Shown piece after piece: positions 10,574 to 18,612 of a DNA stretch of 64,000 bases; position 1 is the first letter of the stretch; each line of letters opens with the position of its first letter. Location of the stretch: positions 2,737,001 through 2,801,000 of the forward strand of contig NZ_CP115160.1 of assembly GCF_027594545.1 (NCBI RefSeq), given 5' to 3'. Origin of the DNA: Algoriphagus sp. TR-M9 (lineage in GTDB: Bacteria; Bacteroidota; Bacteroidia; Cytophagales; Cyclobacteriaceae). The notes beneath the pieces are model-generated. The model searched no databases. It was given only the letters and a program-made list of their open reading frames with translations, and was not told where the DNA came from. The position numbers were made by a program, and so were the translations under genes.

Positions 10574-11668
10574 ATGCAACGATTTTTTATTTATCTGATC
10601 CTAGTTGTACTCGGATTCCTTTTATTCGGGTGGTACTTTTCCAATATCACCATTTATCTGGTGATATCACTGATTCTGGCTGCCTTGCTTCGTCCCCTCA
10701 CCAACAGGCTGAACGACTTTCACCTGCTGGGACAGCATATTCCCAGATGGGGAGCGATTTTACTCTCATACTCAGCGATTATTCTTTTGCTGGTATCTCT
10801 AAGCTTGCTCTTTTTCCCACTTATCAATAATCAAATCCTCATTCTCAGTGAACTGGATCTGAATGGAATTTATGAGCAAATTCAGCTGCCCGTCGCGCGG
10901 ATGGAGACTTTTCTACTGCGGCACGAACTCATCGAATCCCAGCCTGGCTATCTATTTGAACGCTTAAAAGGCAGCATGATAGAAACCATAGCTGGATTTG
11001 ACTTCACCAGTTTTATCGGCGGGGTCATCAATACCACCAGTAGCTTATTCATAGGCACTATGGCTATTGCCTTTATCAGTTTCTTCTTATTACTGGAAAA
11101 TGGCTTACTCAGGAGAAACCTTTTAAATCTAATTCCCAACCCCTATTTCGAACTATCAGTGGCTACTTTCACCAAGGTAGAAAAACTGCTCTCCAATTAT
11201 CTTTCTGGCCTACTGCTCCAAATGCTCGCTATTTTTTCCATAGCCAGCTTTGGACTTAGCATTTTTGGGGTGGAATATGCCCTTACCATAGCTCTTTTCG
11301 CGGCAGTGGCCAACCTAATCCCCTATGCAGGACCTTTATTGGGTGCCACTTTTGGAATAATTGTCGGGGTATCCTCAGGAAACTTCGAAACCAATACTGA
11401 TTTCAACTACCTGATAATCAAAATACTTTCAGTTTTTGGGATAGTACAGATTATAGACAACATTCTACTACAGCCTATGATTTTTTCTAAATCTGTAAAA
11501 GCGCATCCTCTTGAAATATTTGTTGTTATCTTTGCCGGGGCAAAAATCGCCGGCGTGGTCGGGATGATTTTTGCCATTCCGGTTTATACCATTTTCAGGG
11601 TATTCATTTTAGAATTCTACAAAGGGTATAAATCATACAGAATATTTACCATAAAAACTTCGAATTAA
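10574..11668 (+). CDS. AI-2E family transporter (PerM-like)
   Basis: A 364-residue polytopic inner-membrane protein of the AI-2E/PerM family: an N-terminal helix pair, a large soluble loop (about residues 75-150), then a hydrophobic C-terminal half with ANLIPYAGPLLGATFG, the same family signature as in the truncated gene at the window start. The start is set at ATG 10574 (MQRFFIYLILVVLGFLLF); earlier in-frame TTG (10535) and ATG (10550) codons lie within a terminator hairpin. The stop overlaps the ychF start in the sequence TAATG, so the two are translationally coupled. The substrate is unknown; transport of AI-2 should not be assumed. The two copies in the window are paralogues, not a recent duplication. 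Confidence 0.87.
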   Translation: MQRFFIYLILVVLGFLLFGWYFSNITIYLVISLILAALLRPLTNRLNDFHLLGQHIPRWGAILLSYSAIILLLVSLSLLFFPLINNQILILSELDLNGIYEQIQLPVARMETFLLRHELIESQPGYLFERLKGSMIETIAGFDFTSFIGGVINTTSSLFIGTMAIAFISFFLLLENGLLRRNLLNLIPNPYFELSVATFTKVEKLLSNYLSGLLLQMLAIFSIASFGLSIFGVEYALTIALFAAVANLIPYAGPLLGATFGIIVGVSSGNFETNTDFNYLIIKILSVFGIVQIIDNILLQPMIFSKSVKAHPLEIFVVIFAGAKIAGVVGMIFAIPVYTIFRVFILEFYKGYKSYRIFTIKTSN

Positions 11669-12765
11669 TGGCTTTACAATGTGGCATAGTAGGACTTCCA
11701 AACGTAGGGAAATCCACTCTGTTTAACGCCCTTTCCAGTGCAAAAGCTGAAGCAGCTAATTTCCCTTTTTGTACGATTGAACCAAACGTAGGCGTGGTCA
11801 CTGTACCGGACAGAAGACTTCAAATCCTGGAAGAGTTGGTTTCCCCTCAGCGCGTAATGCCAACGGTGATCGAATTTGTAGATATTGCCGGCCTAGTAAA
11901 AGGTGCCAGTAAAGGCGAAGGACTAGGAAATAAATTCTTGGCAAACATTCGTGAGGTAGATGCAGTTATTCACGTAATCAGATGCTTTGACGATGACAAT
12001 GTAGTCCATGTGGCTGGAGGTGTGGATCCGGTTTTTGACAAAGAAGTGATAGATACCGAGCTTCAACTGAAGGATTTAGAGTCTATAGATAAAAAGATCC
12101 AGAAGTGTGAAAAGATCGCCAAATCAGGGGATGCTATAGCCAAAAAAGAGCTTGAAACGTTAATGCTCTTTAAAAAAGCACTGAAAGATGGAAATAATGC
12201 CCGATCTGTGGACGTTGAAAAAGAAGATCTGGAAGCTGTGAAAGACCTTCATCTGCTCACGATCAAGCCTGTTCTTTATGTAGCAAATGTGGACGAAGGC
12301 AGTTTACAAAATGGAAACAAGTATGTGGATACCCTTCGGGAAAATGTCAAGCAGGAGCATGCAGAAGTTATCACACTGTGTGCAGCCATAGAGTCGCAAA
12401 TCGCTGAGTTTGAAGATCCTGAAGAAAAAGAAATGTTCCTCGGGGAGTATGGATTGGAGGAAAGCGGGTTAAACAAATTGATCAGTGGTGCGTACGCTCT
12501 CTTAGACCTGATTACTTATTTCACTGCCGGAGTGCAGGAAGTTAGAGCTTGGACGATCAAGAAAGGATGGAAAGCACCGCAAGCAGCTGGAGTGATCCAT
12601 ACGGATTTTGAAAAAGGATTTATCAAAGCTGAAGTGATAAAGCTTGCTGATTATCAGCAGTTCAAAACTGAAGCTGGATGCAGAGAAAATGGAAAAATCG
12701 CTATTGAAGGCAAGGATTACGTTGTCAAAGATGGAGATATTATGCATTTTAGGTTTAATGTTTAA
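11668..12765 (+). CDS. ychF: Redox-regulated ATPase YchF (OLA1-type)
   Basis: A 365-residue member of the Obg-related YchF/OLA1 family, which binds ribosomes and prefers ATP over GTP. The P-loop is GLPNVGKST (residues 8-16), G3 is DIAG, and the specificity position reads NVDE rather than the NKxD of true GTPases, as expected for YchF. A central coiled coil and a C-terminal TGS domain follow (about 280-365, with YFTAGVQEVRAWTIKKG). It is translationally coupled to the upstream permease by a one-base overlap (TAATG). The orphan Cas6 gene begins 98 bases downstream. Confidence 0.97.
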   Translation: MALQCGIVGLPNVGKSTLFNALSSAKAEAANFPFCTIEPNVGVVTVPDRRLQILEELVSPQRVMPTVIEFVDIAGLVKGASKGEGLGNKFLANIREVDAVIHVIRCFDDDNVVHVAGGVDPVFDKEVIDTELQLKDLESIDKKIQKCEKIAKSGDAIAKKELETLMLFKKALKDGNNARSVDVEKEDLEAVKDLHLLTIKPVLYVANVDEGSLQNGNKYVDTLRENVKQEHAEVITLCAAIESQIAEFEDPEEKEMFLGEYGLEESGLNKLISGAYALLDLITYFTAGVQEVRAWTIKKGWKAPQAAGVIHTDFEKGFIKAEVIKLADYQQFKTEAGCRENGKIAIEGKDYVVKDGDIMHFRFNV

Positions 12766-12863
12766 CATTTTCTCAAAAAAAATGGTAATTTTGAAAGTGC
12801 TTATTCACCCAAACGAATTGCCATTTTAGCTTATTAATTGTCTCATTTTATTTTTAATTCACC

Positions 12864-13751
12864 GTGAGAGTTAGACTAATATTTTCCCTAAAAAACAAAG
12901 GGTCCTATTTACCGTTTCACCACCAGTATATTCTGGCACAATTCCTCAAAGGAGTAATTGTAAAGGGAGGACGAGAAGAGTTTTATAACTACAATTACTT
13001 CAATTTCTCTGGCCTCAAAGGTCAGACGAAAGTAAGTAGAAGTGGATTGCATTATTACTCCAGCTTGGTCACCCTAGTATTATCTTCCCAAAGTGAGGAT
13101 TTTATGGATTACCTGCTTGAGCAGGTGTTTGCCACTCCGAAAATCGAACTTGGCAACCTGATCCTGGTTCCGGAATACACAGAAATTGAAAACGAGCCTA
13201 CACTGGAAACTTCCAATAAGTTCGTGTGTATTTCACCACTAGTGCTGATCACTCCTGCCTTCAATGAAGAAGCAGGCAAAAGATTCATCAGTCCTGATAG
13301 TGATGAGTTTTCAGATTTGCTTTATGAGTCCACCCTGACTAGAATGGAACGTTCGGGTTGGTACACTCCAGAGCAAATGGAGACTTTCTACAAGTTTCAG
13401 GTGGTGCCGGATATGGCCTATGTCAACAAACTGAAGGAAGCCCAGAAGAAATTTGCGAGAATTTATGCCGTCTACGATATGGACGTGAAATATGAAGTTC
13501 GTGGATACACCCTTCCAATCACGCTTTATGCAGCTCCTGAAGTTCAGGATTTCGTATTCAAATGTGGCCTTGGAGCATTCACCCATAAGGGATTCGGCAT
13601 GCTAGATCTAGCAAACCATCCTAGTGGACCTAGAACTTCTACCTACAAATTCAAACGTGAAGGTTTCGTTCCTTACAAGCCCAGCGAAAGAGTGAGGGAA
13701 AATGTAGCCCCTACTTCTGACTCCGAAGAAGAAACAACTTCTGAAGATTAA
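12864..13751 (+). CDS. cas6: Cas6-like CRISPR endoribonuclease, orphan
   Basis: A 295-residue RAMP-fold protein matching Cas6, the metal-independent enzyme that cuts CRISPR precursor RNA at repeats. The N-terminus has LPFHHQYILAQFLKGVI, with His19/His20 in the region holding the general-base His of several Cas6 proteins. The C-terminus carries the diagnostic glycine-rich loop GLGAFTHKGFGML (residues 235-247), followed by a 45-residue polar, acidic tail. The start is GTG at 12864. No other cas gene, repeat array or toxin lies in the window; neighbours are ychF and a T9SS plug protein. It has a strong terminator of its own. Codon usage looks like that of its neighbours. Identification rests on motifs and layout; activity and substrate are unproven. 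Confidence 0.82.
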   Translation: MRVRLIFSLKNKGSYLPFHHQYILAQFLKGVIVKGGREEFYNYNYFNFSGLKGQTKVSRSGLHYYSSLVTLVLSSQSEDFMDYLLEQVFATPKIELGNLILVPEYTEIENEPTLETSNKFVCISPLVLITPAFNEEAGKRFISPDSDEFSDLLYESTLTRMERSGWYTPEQMETFYKFQVVPDMAYVNKLKEAQKKFARIYAVYDMDVKYEVRGYTLPITLYAAPEVQDFVFKCGLGAFTHKGFGMLDLANHPSGPRTSTYKFKREGFVPYKPSERVRENVAPTSDSEEETTSED

Positions 13752-13759
13752 TAATTACA

Positions 13760-13790
13760 TGCCTTCTGAATGATCAGAAGGCATTTTTTT
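13760..13790 (+). terminator. Rho-independent terminator of the cas6-like gene
   Basis: A perfect 10-bp stem (tgccttctga with tcagaaggca), a 4-base loop and seven T, starting 9 bases after the stop codon. It insulates the gene from the convergent plug-protein gene. Confidence 0.93.
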
Positions 13791-13941
13791 ACGCCATTTC
13801 TATAGGCTATTCTGCCTGGAAAACGGCCTCAGCAATATAGGACTCGCTGGATTTTAATATAAGGTATCTTTGGTCTTCGGTCTCCCTTCCTAATAAAAAG
13901 AGGAAATTAGGATAATGCCAGGGTTCAGTATTTCCGTATTT

Positions 13942-15219
13942 CTAAAGCCTCCTGCGGTTGGGATGTAAATACACATAACCTACCAACTGGTCATACCTAG
14001 ATCCAAGATCACGGAAATAAACCAACACTTCGTATTCATTCTCCGTTTCGAAGTAGCTTCCTTCTAACTCATGAGTTGCTACTTCATCTCCAGATTTAAA
14101 TCCATATTGATAATCGTACCAGCCTTGCTTCAGCAATAGTGAAGTGCGGTACAGGTTCATTTCTTCATCCCATTCCATTTGGGACTCCTTCATATTTCCC
14201 CATTGAGTCAGTGCTCCTAACAGCACTACCGGATCCTCCCGCCTTGGTATAGATAATCTAAAGGTCATTAAAATATACTCACTTTCAATCTCAGGATTTC
14301 CTCCGGGCCTGTCCTTGGTCTCTATGATATACTGCCCATTCAGATCCAAGTATTGGGAATAGGCCACTCCAGGCCTAGGTCTATCGATCAACCCATCGGC
14401 AAAGATTACGTCCGGCTCCACGCGAATATTGTCCACGTTGACGCCAGTCGCCCTCATAAACCTTAAATCTGTAAAACGGAATTCGTTTCCTGCCACAAAA
14501 GTATTGGCTCCATCAAAGGATTCATATCTGAGAATCTTAGAACTTTCATTGATAAATGTGGGCCTATCGAGGACCTTGACATTGTCCCAACGCTGATTCT
14601 GCCGCATCACCACAGTAATTTGAGCTTCTGGGTTGGTTACCTGGCCGGCGGAGTAGTTTACTACCGCATTGATTTGCTGAGCTTCATTTCGGTCAGTCGT
14701 CTGGGAAGGAGGCACTATAGCCGCTCCTACCTTGAAGGTCTCTTCGTAAACCATAAACCTCCTGGTCAAAATCACATCCTCCTCATCGCGCTGCCTATAA
14801 ACTTTCACGATATAGTTTCCGGATTTAGTGACTTTTGGAAGTTCAAACTGGTAATGAATGTAAGGAATACGGGTATTGACAGAATATTCATAATCCTGAA
14901 TATTAAAAAGGTTAAAATCCGTCAAAAAATCGTTGTCTTTCAACTGGGACTTCTCCCAATTGGCATCACAATGAATCAGCTTGGCAGTGTACATCTCTGG
15001 ATCAAAAGCGATGTCATCAAACATTAAAAGTAAGGGCTTGCCCGTAAATAAAGGAACCACCGGTGCATCTATCGAGGCATCGAAAGTCACTCCCCGGGGA
15101 AAAAGCCGGACCGACTGGATATGATCTTTGTACACCTCATCTCTAATCTGCTGCGCAAAAGCAGAAAACGAGGAGAATAACAATGCAAATGTGAGATAAA
15201 AAAGGAATTTGGTCTTCAT
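13942..15219 (-). CDS. Type IX secretion system plug protein (DUF5103)
   Basis: A 425-residue exported protein with a Sec signal peptide (MKTKFLFYLTFALLFSSFSA, cleavage near AFAQ). The conserved core includes VRLFPRGVTFDASIDAPVVP (residues 37-56), IHCDANWEKSQL and the C-terminal TQWGNMKESQMEWDEE..LKQGWYDYQYGF pattern of the DUF5103 family. That family includes the protein seen to plug the periplasmic side of the giant SprA translocon of the type IX secretion system, so it probably acts at the outer membrane in protein export. The sprA and por/gld genes are elsewhere. The gene stands alone, convergent with the cas6-like gene and 40 bases downstream of the ABC-F gene on the same strand. Confidence 0.87.
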   Translation of the reverse strand: MKTKFLFYLTFALLFSSFSAFAQQIRDEVYKDHIQSVRLFPRGVTFDASIDAPVVPLFTGKPLLLMFDDIAFDPEMYTAKLIHCDANWEKSQLKDNDFLTDFNLFNIQDYEYSVNTRIPYIHYQFELPKVTKSGNYIVKVYRQRDEEDVILTRRFMVYEETFKVGAAIVPPSQTTDRNEAQQINAVVNYSAGQVTNPEAQITVVMRQNQRWDNVKVLDRPTFINESSKILRYESFDGANTFVAGNEFRFTDLRFMRATGVNVDNIRVEPDVIFADGLIDRPRPGVAYSQYLDLNGQYIIETKDRPGGNPEIESEYILMTFRLSIPRREDPVVLLGALTQWGNMKESQMEWDEEMNLYRTSLLLKQGWYDYQYGFKSGDEVATHELEGSYFETENEYEVLVYFRDLGSRYDQLVGYVYLHPNRRRL

Positions 15220-15259
15220 TCTGAAAAATAGGCAAAATGAAGACCAAATTACAAGTTAC

Positions 15260-17185
15260 TTAGGCGAGCGTTTCCTGTAGAGAGGAAATTTTCTCTACCA
15301 ACTCTTCCCATTCTTGATTGGCATCAGCCAGTTTATCGATTAGCTTTTGATACTCGGTTTGAGTTTTTTGAGCCTTTTCATCGTCATCATAAAGTCCAGG
15401 GTCGGCCATTTTTTGTTCAAAAACAGCTTTCTGCTCCTCCAGTTTCTCTATATCCTTCTCAATGCGCTGCAGCTCATCTTCTGATTTTCGGAGCTCTTTT
15501 TTCGCTTGCTGGGTTTCCGGGTTGTTGACACGAGGTTTTTGCGATTCCTTTTTCTCAGGCTTTACTTTCACTTCCGGGACAGCTTCCTCTACTTGTCTGG
15601 CTCTCCACTCCTCATATTCAGCATAGGTTCCTGGATATTCCTTGATTTCATGATCTTCAATATACCAGATCTTATTTGCTACTCCTTTGATGAAATGCCT
15701 GTCGTGGGACACCGTCACAAAAGTCCCCTCATATTGCTGTAGGGCTTGAATCAGAATATTAACAGATTGAAAATCAAGGTGATTGGTAGGTTCATCCAAA
15801 AGCAAAAAATTCGCTTCAGAAATCAGTGTTTTCGCCAAAGCGACCCGAGATTTTTCTCCACCGGAAAGGACTTTGATCTTTTTGAACACCTCTTCATTGG
15901 AAAACAAAAAGCAACCCAGCACCCCTCTAAGCTCCATCTCAGTTTTGTTGCTGCCTGCCTGGGTCATTTCCTGAAGAATTTCGTTATCCAAAGTCAAGGC
16001 CTCAAGCTGATGCTGCGCAAAGAAAGACTTGATCACATTATAGCCTTCAGTTCTTCCTTTGATACCTGGCTCTGAGCCATCAATGATTCTCAGCAGCGTT
16101 GATTTCCCCTTTCCGTTGGCACCGATCAGGGCAATCTTATCTCCTCTTTCAATTCTGGCTGAGGTGTTTTTTAGAATCACGTTATCCCCATAAGCCTTTG
16201 AGATATGGTCCAAAACCACCACATCCCTACCCGATTGCTTGGAAAACTTAAACTTAAAATTCACAGAAACTTCGTCATTGACTACTTCGTGTACCCGCTC
16301 CATCCGGTCCAGCGCCTTGATCCTTGACTGAACTTGATTGGACTTGGTAGCTTTGGCACGGAATCGTTCGATGAATTTTTCTGTCTGCTTGATCATCTGC
16401 TGCTGATTCTCATAGGCATTTTGCTGGATTTCCATCCGCTCTTTTTTCTCATCTTTATAGAATGAATAATTCCCTGAATAAAGCGTGAGCGTATGGTTTG
16501 CCACCTCTACGGTGCTGCTGATGCAATTGTCCAAAAAAGTCTGGTCGTGAGAAACTACGATGACGGCACCTTCATAATTCTTCATGTAATTTTCCACCCA
16601 TTGGATGGATGGCAAGTCCAGGTGGTTGGTAGGTTCATCCAGCATGAGCAATGAAGGTTTTTCCAGCAAAAGCTTGGCGAGCATCACCCGCATTCTCCAG
16701 CCACCGGAAAAAGTGCGCAGCGGTTTGGTAAGATCAGCAGATTTAAAGCCTATTCCTTCCAAAACTTCCTCTGCTTTTGCTTTTATGGTATAGCCTTCAT
16801 TGGCTTCAAAACGGTCTTGAAGATGAGCGAGGCGATTGATTATCTCCTCAGAGTAATCCGTCTCCATCTTTTTCAACACCTCATCGATTTCTTCCTGTAG
16901 TGCCAATGTCTCCTTAAAAGCTGCCAAAGCTACATCCAGAATACTTTCGTCAGACTGATAAGAAAGTAAGTCTTGATTGAGAAAGCCAATGGTACAGTCT
17001 TTTGCTTTTTGAACCTCACCTGAGCTGGGCTGATAATCCCCGTTGATGATTTTAAGCAGAGTGGACTTCCCGGTTCCATTTTGACCTACCAGCCCTATTT
17101 TGTCTTTTGGCTTGATATGTAAATTGGCGTTTTCGTAAAGTGGACGCCCTCCGATGAAATAAGAAAGATTACTAATCGATAACAT
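15260..17185 (-). CDS. ABC-F family ATPase
   Basis: A 641-residue cytoplasmic protein with two ABC cassettes and no membrane domain. Cassette 1 has Walker A GQNGTGKST, signature FSGGWRMRV and Walker B LLMLDEPTNHLD; cassette 2 has GANGKGKST, LSGGEKSRV and LLLDEPTNHLD. A charged linker (about residues 235-300) and a C-terminal coiled coil (about 560-640, as in Uup) are present. ABC-F proteins act on ribosomes, in translation or antibiotic protection; the C-terminal coiled coil favours a Uup/YdiF-like housekeeping role. The start is ATG 17185 (MLSISNLSYFIGGRPLYE); a frame extension to 17218 is not family-like. It is divergent from the sugar dehydrogenase, with 92 bases between starts. Confidence 0.94.
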   Translation of the reverse strand: MLSISNLSYFIGGRPLYENANLHIKPKDKIGLVGQNGTGKSTLLKIINGDYQPSSGEVQKAKDCTIGFLNQDLLSYQSDESILDVALAAFKETLALQEEIDEVLKKMETDYSEEIINRLAHLQDRFEANEGYTIKAKAEEVLEGIGFKSADLTKPLRTFSGGWRMRVMLAKLLLEKPSLLMLDEPTNHLDLPSIQWVENYMKNYEGAVIVVSHDQTFLDNCISSTVEVANHTLTLYSGNYSFYKDEKKERMEIQQNAYENQQQMIKQTEKFIERFRAKATKSNQVQSRIKALDRMERVHEVVNDEVSVNFKFKFSKQSGRDVVVLDHISKAYGDNVILKNTSARIERGDKIALIGANGKGKSTLLRIIDGSEPGIKGRTEGYNVIKSFFAQHQLEALTLDNEILQEMTQAGSNKTEMELRGVLGCFLFSNEEVFKKIKVLSGGEKSRVALAKTLISEANFLLLDEPTNHLDFQSVNILIQALQQYEGTFVTVSHDRHFIKGVANKIWYIEDHEIKEYPGTYAEYEEWRARQVEEAVPEVKVKPEKKESQKPRVNNPETQQAKKELRKSEDELQRIEKDIEKLEEQKAVFEQKMADPGLYDDDEKAQKTQTEYQKLIDKLADANQEWEELVEKISSLQETLA

Positions 17186-17277
17186 GGCGCAAAAATAACC
17201 ATTAACCCGTTCATACACCTTTGAATCCCAAACAATCTGAATCTTTCTTATATTTCTATAAATAAGAATAAACTACT

Positions 17278-18480
17278 ATGAAACCTATAGCTAAAATATC
17301 AATAGCACTCAGTCTGGGCATCACCTTACTTTCCTTTGGGTGCGAACAAGAACAAAAAACTGAGGCTCAGACTTTTAAAACCCCAAATAGTTCCAACAAG
17401 AGATCTATCAAGGATGCCAAAGCTGAGGTACAACTGGATAAGATCCAACTCCCTGAAAATTTCAATATTGAAGTTTGGGCGGCAGATATTCCCAATGCCC
17501 GTGAGATGGCACTGACCGAAGAGGGAGTGCTCTTTGTAGGGAGCAGGCAGGAAGGCAATGTTTATGCTGTCATTGATGAAGATGGGGATGGAAAAGCCGA
17601 TACCAAGTTTGTATTGGCCGAGGGGCTACGCATGCCAAACGGAGTAGCTTTTAAAGACGGAGACTTATATGTGGCCGAAGTAAGCCGAATCCTTCGGTTC
17701 AATGATATTTTAAACAATCTAGGCAATCCCAAATATGAGGTAGTTTATGATGATTACCCTACAGAATCGCATCATGGCTGGAAATTCATCGCTTTTGGCC
17801 CCGATGACTTGCTTTACATTCCTGTGGGAGCACCTTGTAATATCTGTAAATCTGAAGATGAAATATTCGCTTCCATCACACGCTTAGATGTTACAGATCC
17901 CAATGCTAGCCCTGAAATAGTGGCTCATGGAGTCCGAAATAGTGTGGGATTTGACTGGGATCCGAATTCCGGAGATTTGTGGTTTACTGATAATGGCAGA
18001 GATATGATGGGTGACGATATTCCCAACTGTGAACTGAACCATGTCAGTGAAGCCGGCCAGCATTTTGGCTACCCTTACTGGCACGAAGGGACAGTAAAAG
18101 ACCCTGAATTTGGTGACCAAGGAGGTCCCGCGAGTGACTATATCGCGCCTGCGGCAAAAATGGGCCCGCATGTGGCACCTCTAGGAATTAATTTCTACGA
18201 GGGAGAAATGTTTCCGGCTGATTATCAAAATCGTGCTTTCATTGCAAAACATGGCTCTTGGAACAGATCCAAAAAATCTGGATATGTGGTCACTTCCATA
18301 GAAATAAACGGAGGCAATGCCTCAAATGAAAAAGATTTTATAAGCGGATGGCTTGACGAAGCTTCCCAGGAAGCCTGGGGAAGACCTGTGGATTTTGAAC
18401 TAATGAAGGATGGCAGTATGCTGATATCCGATGATATGGCAGGCGTGATTTACAGAGTATCTTACGCTGCATCTAATTAA
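17278..18480 (+). CDS. PQQ-type soluble sugar dehydrogenase, lipoprotein
   Basis: A 400-residue lipoprotein (lipobox LLSFGC, Cys at residue 22) with a six-bladed beta-propeller like soluble aldose/sorbosone dehydrogenases (the Yli/GDH-B fold). Hallmarks are NAREMALTEEGVLFVGSRQE (about 77-96), MPNGVAF, the HHGWKF segment, GVRNSVGFDWDP and WFTDNGRD. Such enzymes oxidise sugars or alcohols at the cell surface using PQQ and Ca2+. A dehydrogenase activity here is inferred; some family members have other roles, and no pqq biosynthesis genes are in the window. The tail GDDIPNCELNHVSEAGQHFG is typical of the sorbosone-dehydrogenase subgroup. It is monocistronic, followed by a 115-bp inverted-repeat element. 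Confidence 0.85.
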   Translation: MKPIAKISIALSLGITLLSFGCEQEQKTEAQTFKTPNSSNKRSIKDAKAEVQLDKIQLPENFNIEVWAADIPNAREMALTEEGVLFVGSRQEGNVYAVIDEDGDGKADTKFVLAEGLRMPNGVAFKDGDLYVAEVSRILRFNDILNNLGNPKYEVVYDDYPTESHHGWKFIAFGPDDLLYIPVGAPCNICKSEDEIFASITRLDVTDPNASPEIVAHGVRNSVGFDWDPNSGDLWFTDNGRDMMGDDIPNCELNHVSEAGQHFGYPYWHEGTVKDPEFGDQGGPASDYIAPAAKMGPHVAPLGINFYEGEMFPADYQNRAFIAKHGSWNRSKKSGYVVTSIEINGGNASNEKDFISGWLDEASQEAWGRPVDFELMKDGSMLISDDMAGVIYRVSYAASN

Positions 18481-18490
18481 TCTCAAAACA

Positions 18491-18605
18491 GGCTGTCTCA
18501 AAAGAATAGTTTGGCACCTAGAGCAAAGTCAAAAAGTACCCTAAATTACAGGAAATAGCCTTCGACTCCGCTCAGAAAGACACCAAGAAAACTTTTGGGA
18601 CAGCC
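18491..18605. repeat. 115-bp MITE-like inverted-repeat element
   Basis: Terminal inverted repeats of 14 bp with one mismatch bound the element: GGCTGTCTCAAAAG (18491-18504) and CTTTTGGGACAGCC (18592-18605). The interior has no gene. It fills nearly all of the space between two convergent genes. No clear target-site duplication was identified. It may be a non-autonomous transposon remnant or a bidirectional terminator; the ends resemble IS-type termini often seen in Bacteroidota. Confidence 0.65.
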
Positions 18606-18612
18606 CCTTTTC

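Noticed and set aside
12766-13941. CRISPR array beside the cas6-like gene
   Set aside because: Flanks at 12766-12863 and 13752-13941 contain no repeated units of 20-40 bases; only a terminator hairpin was found.
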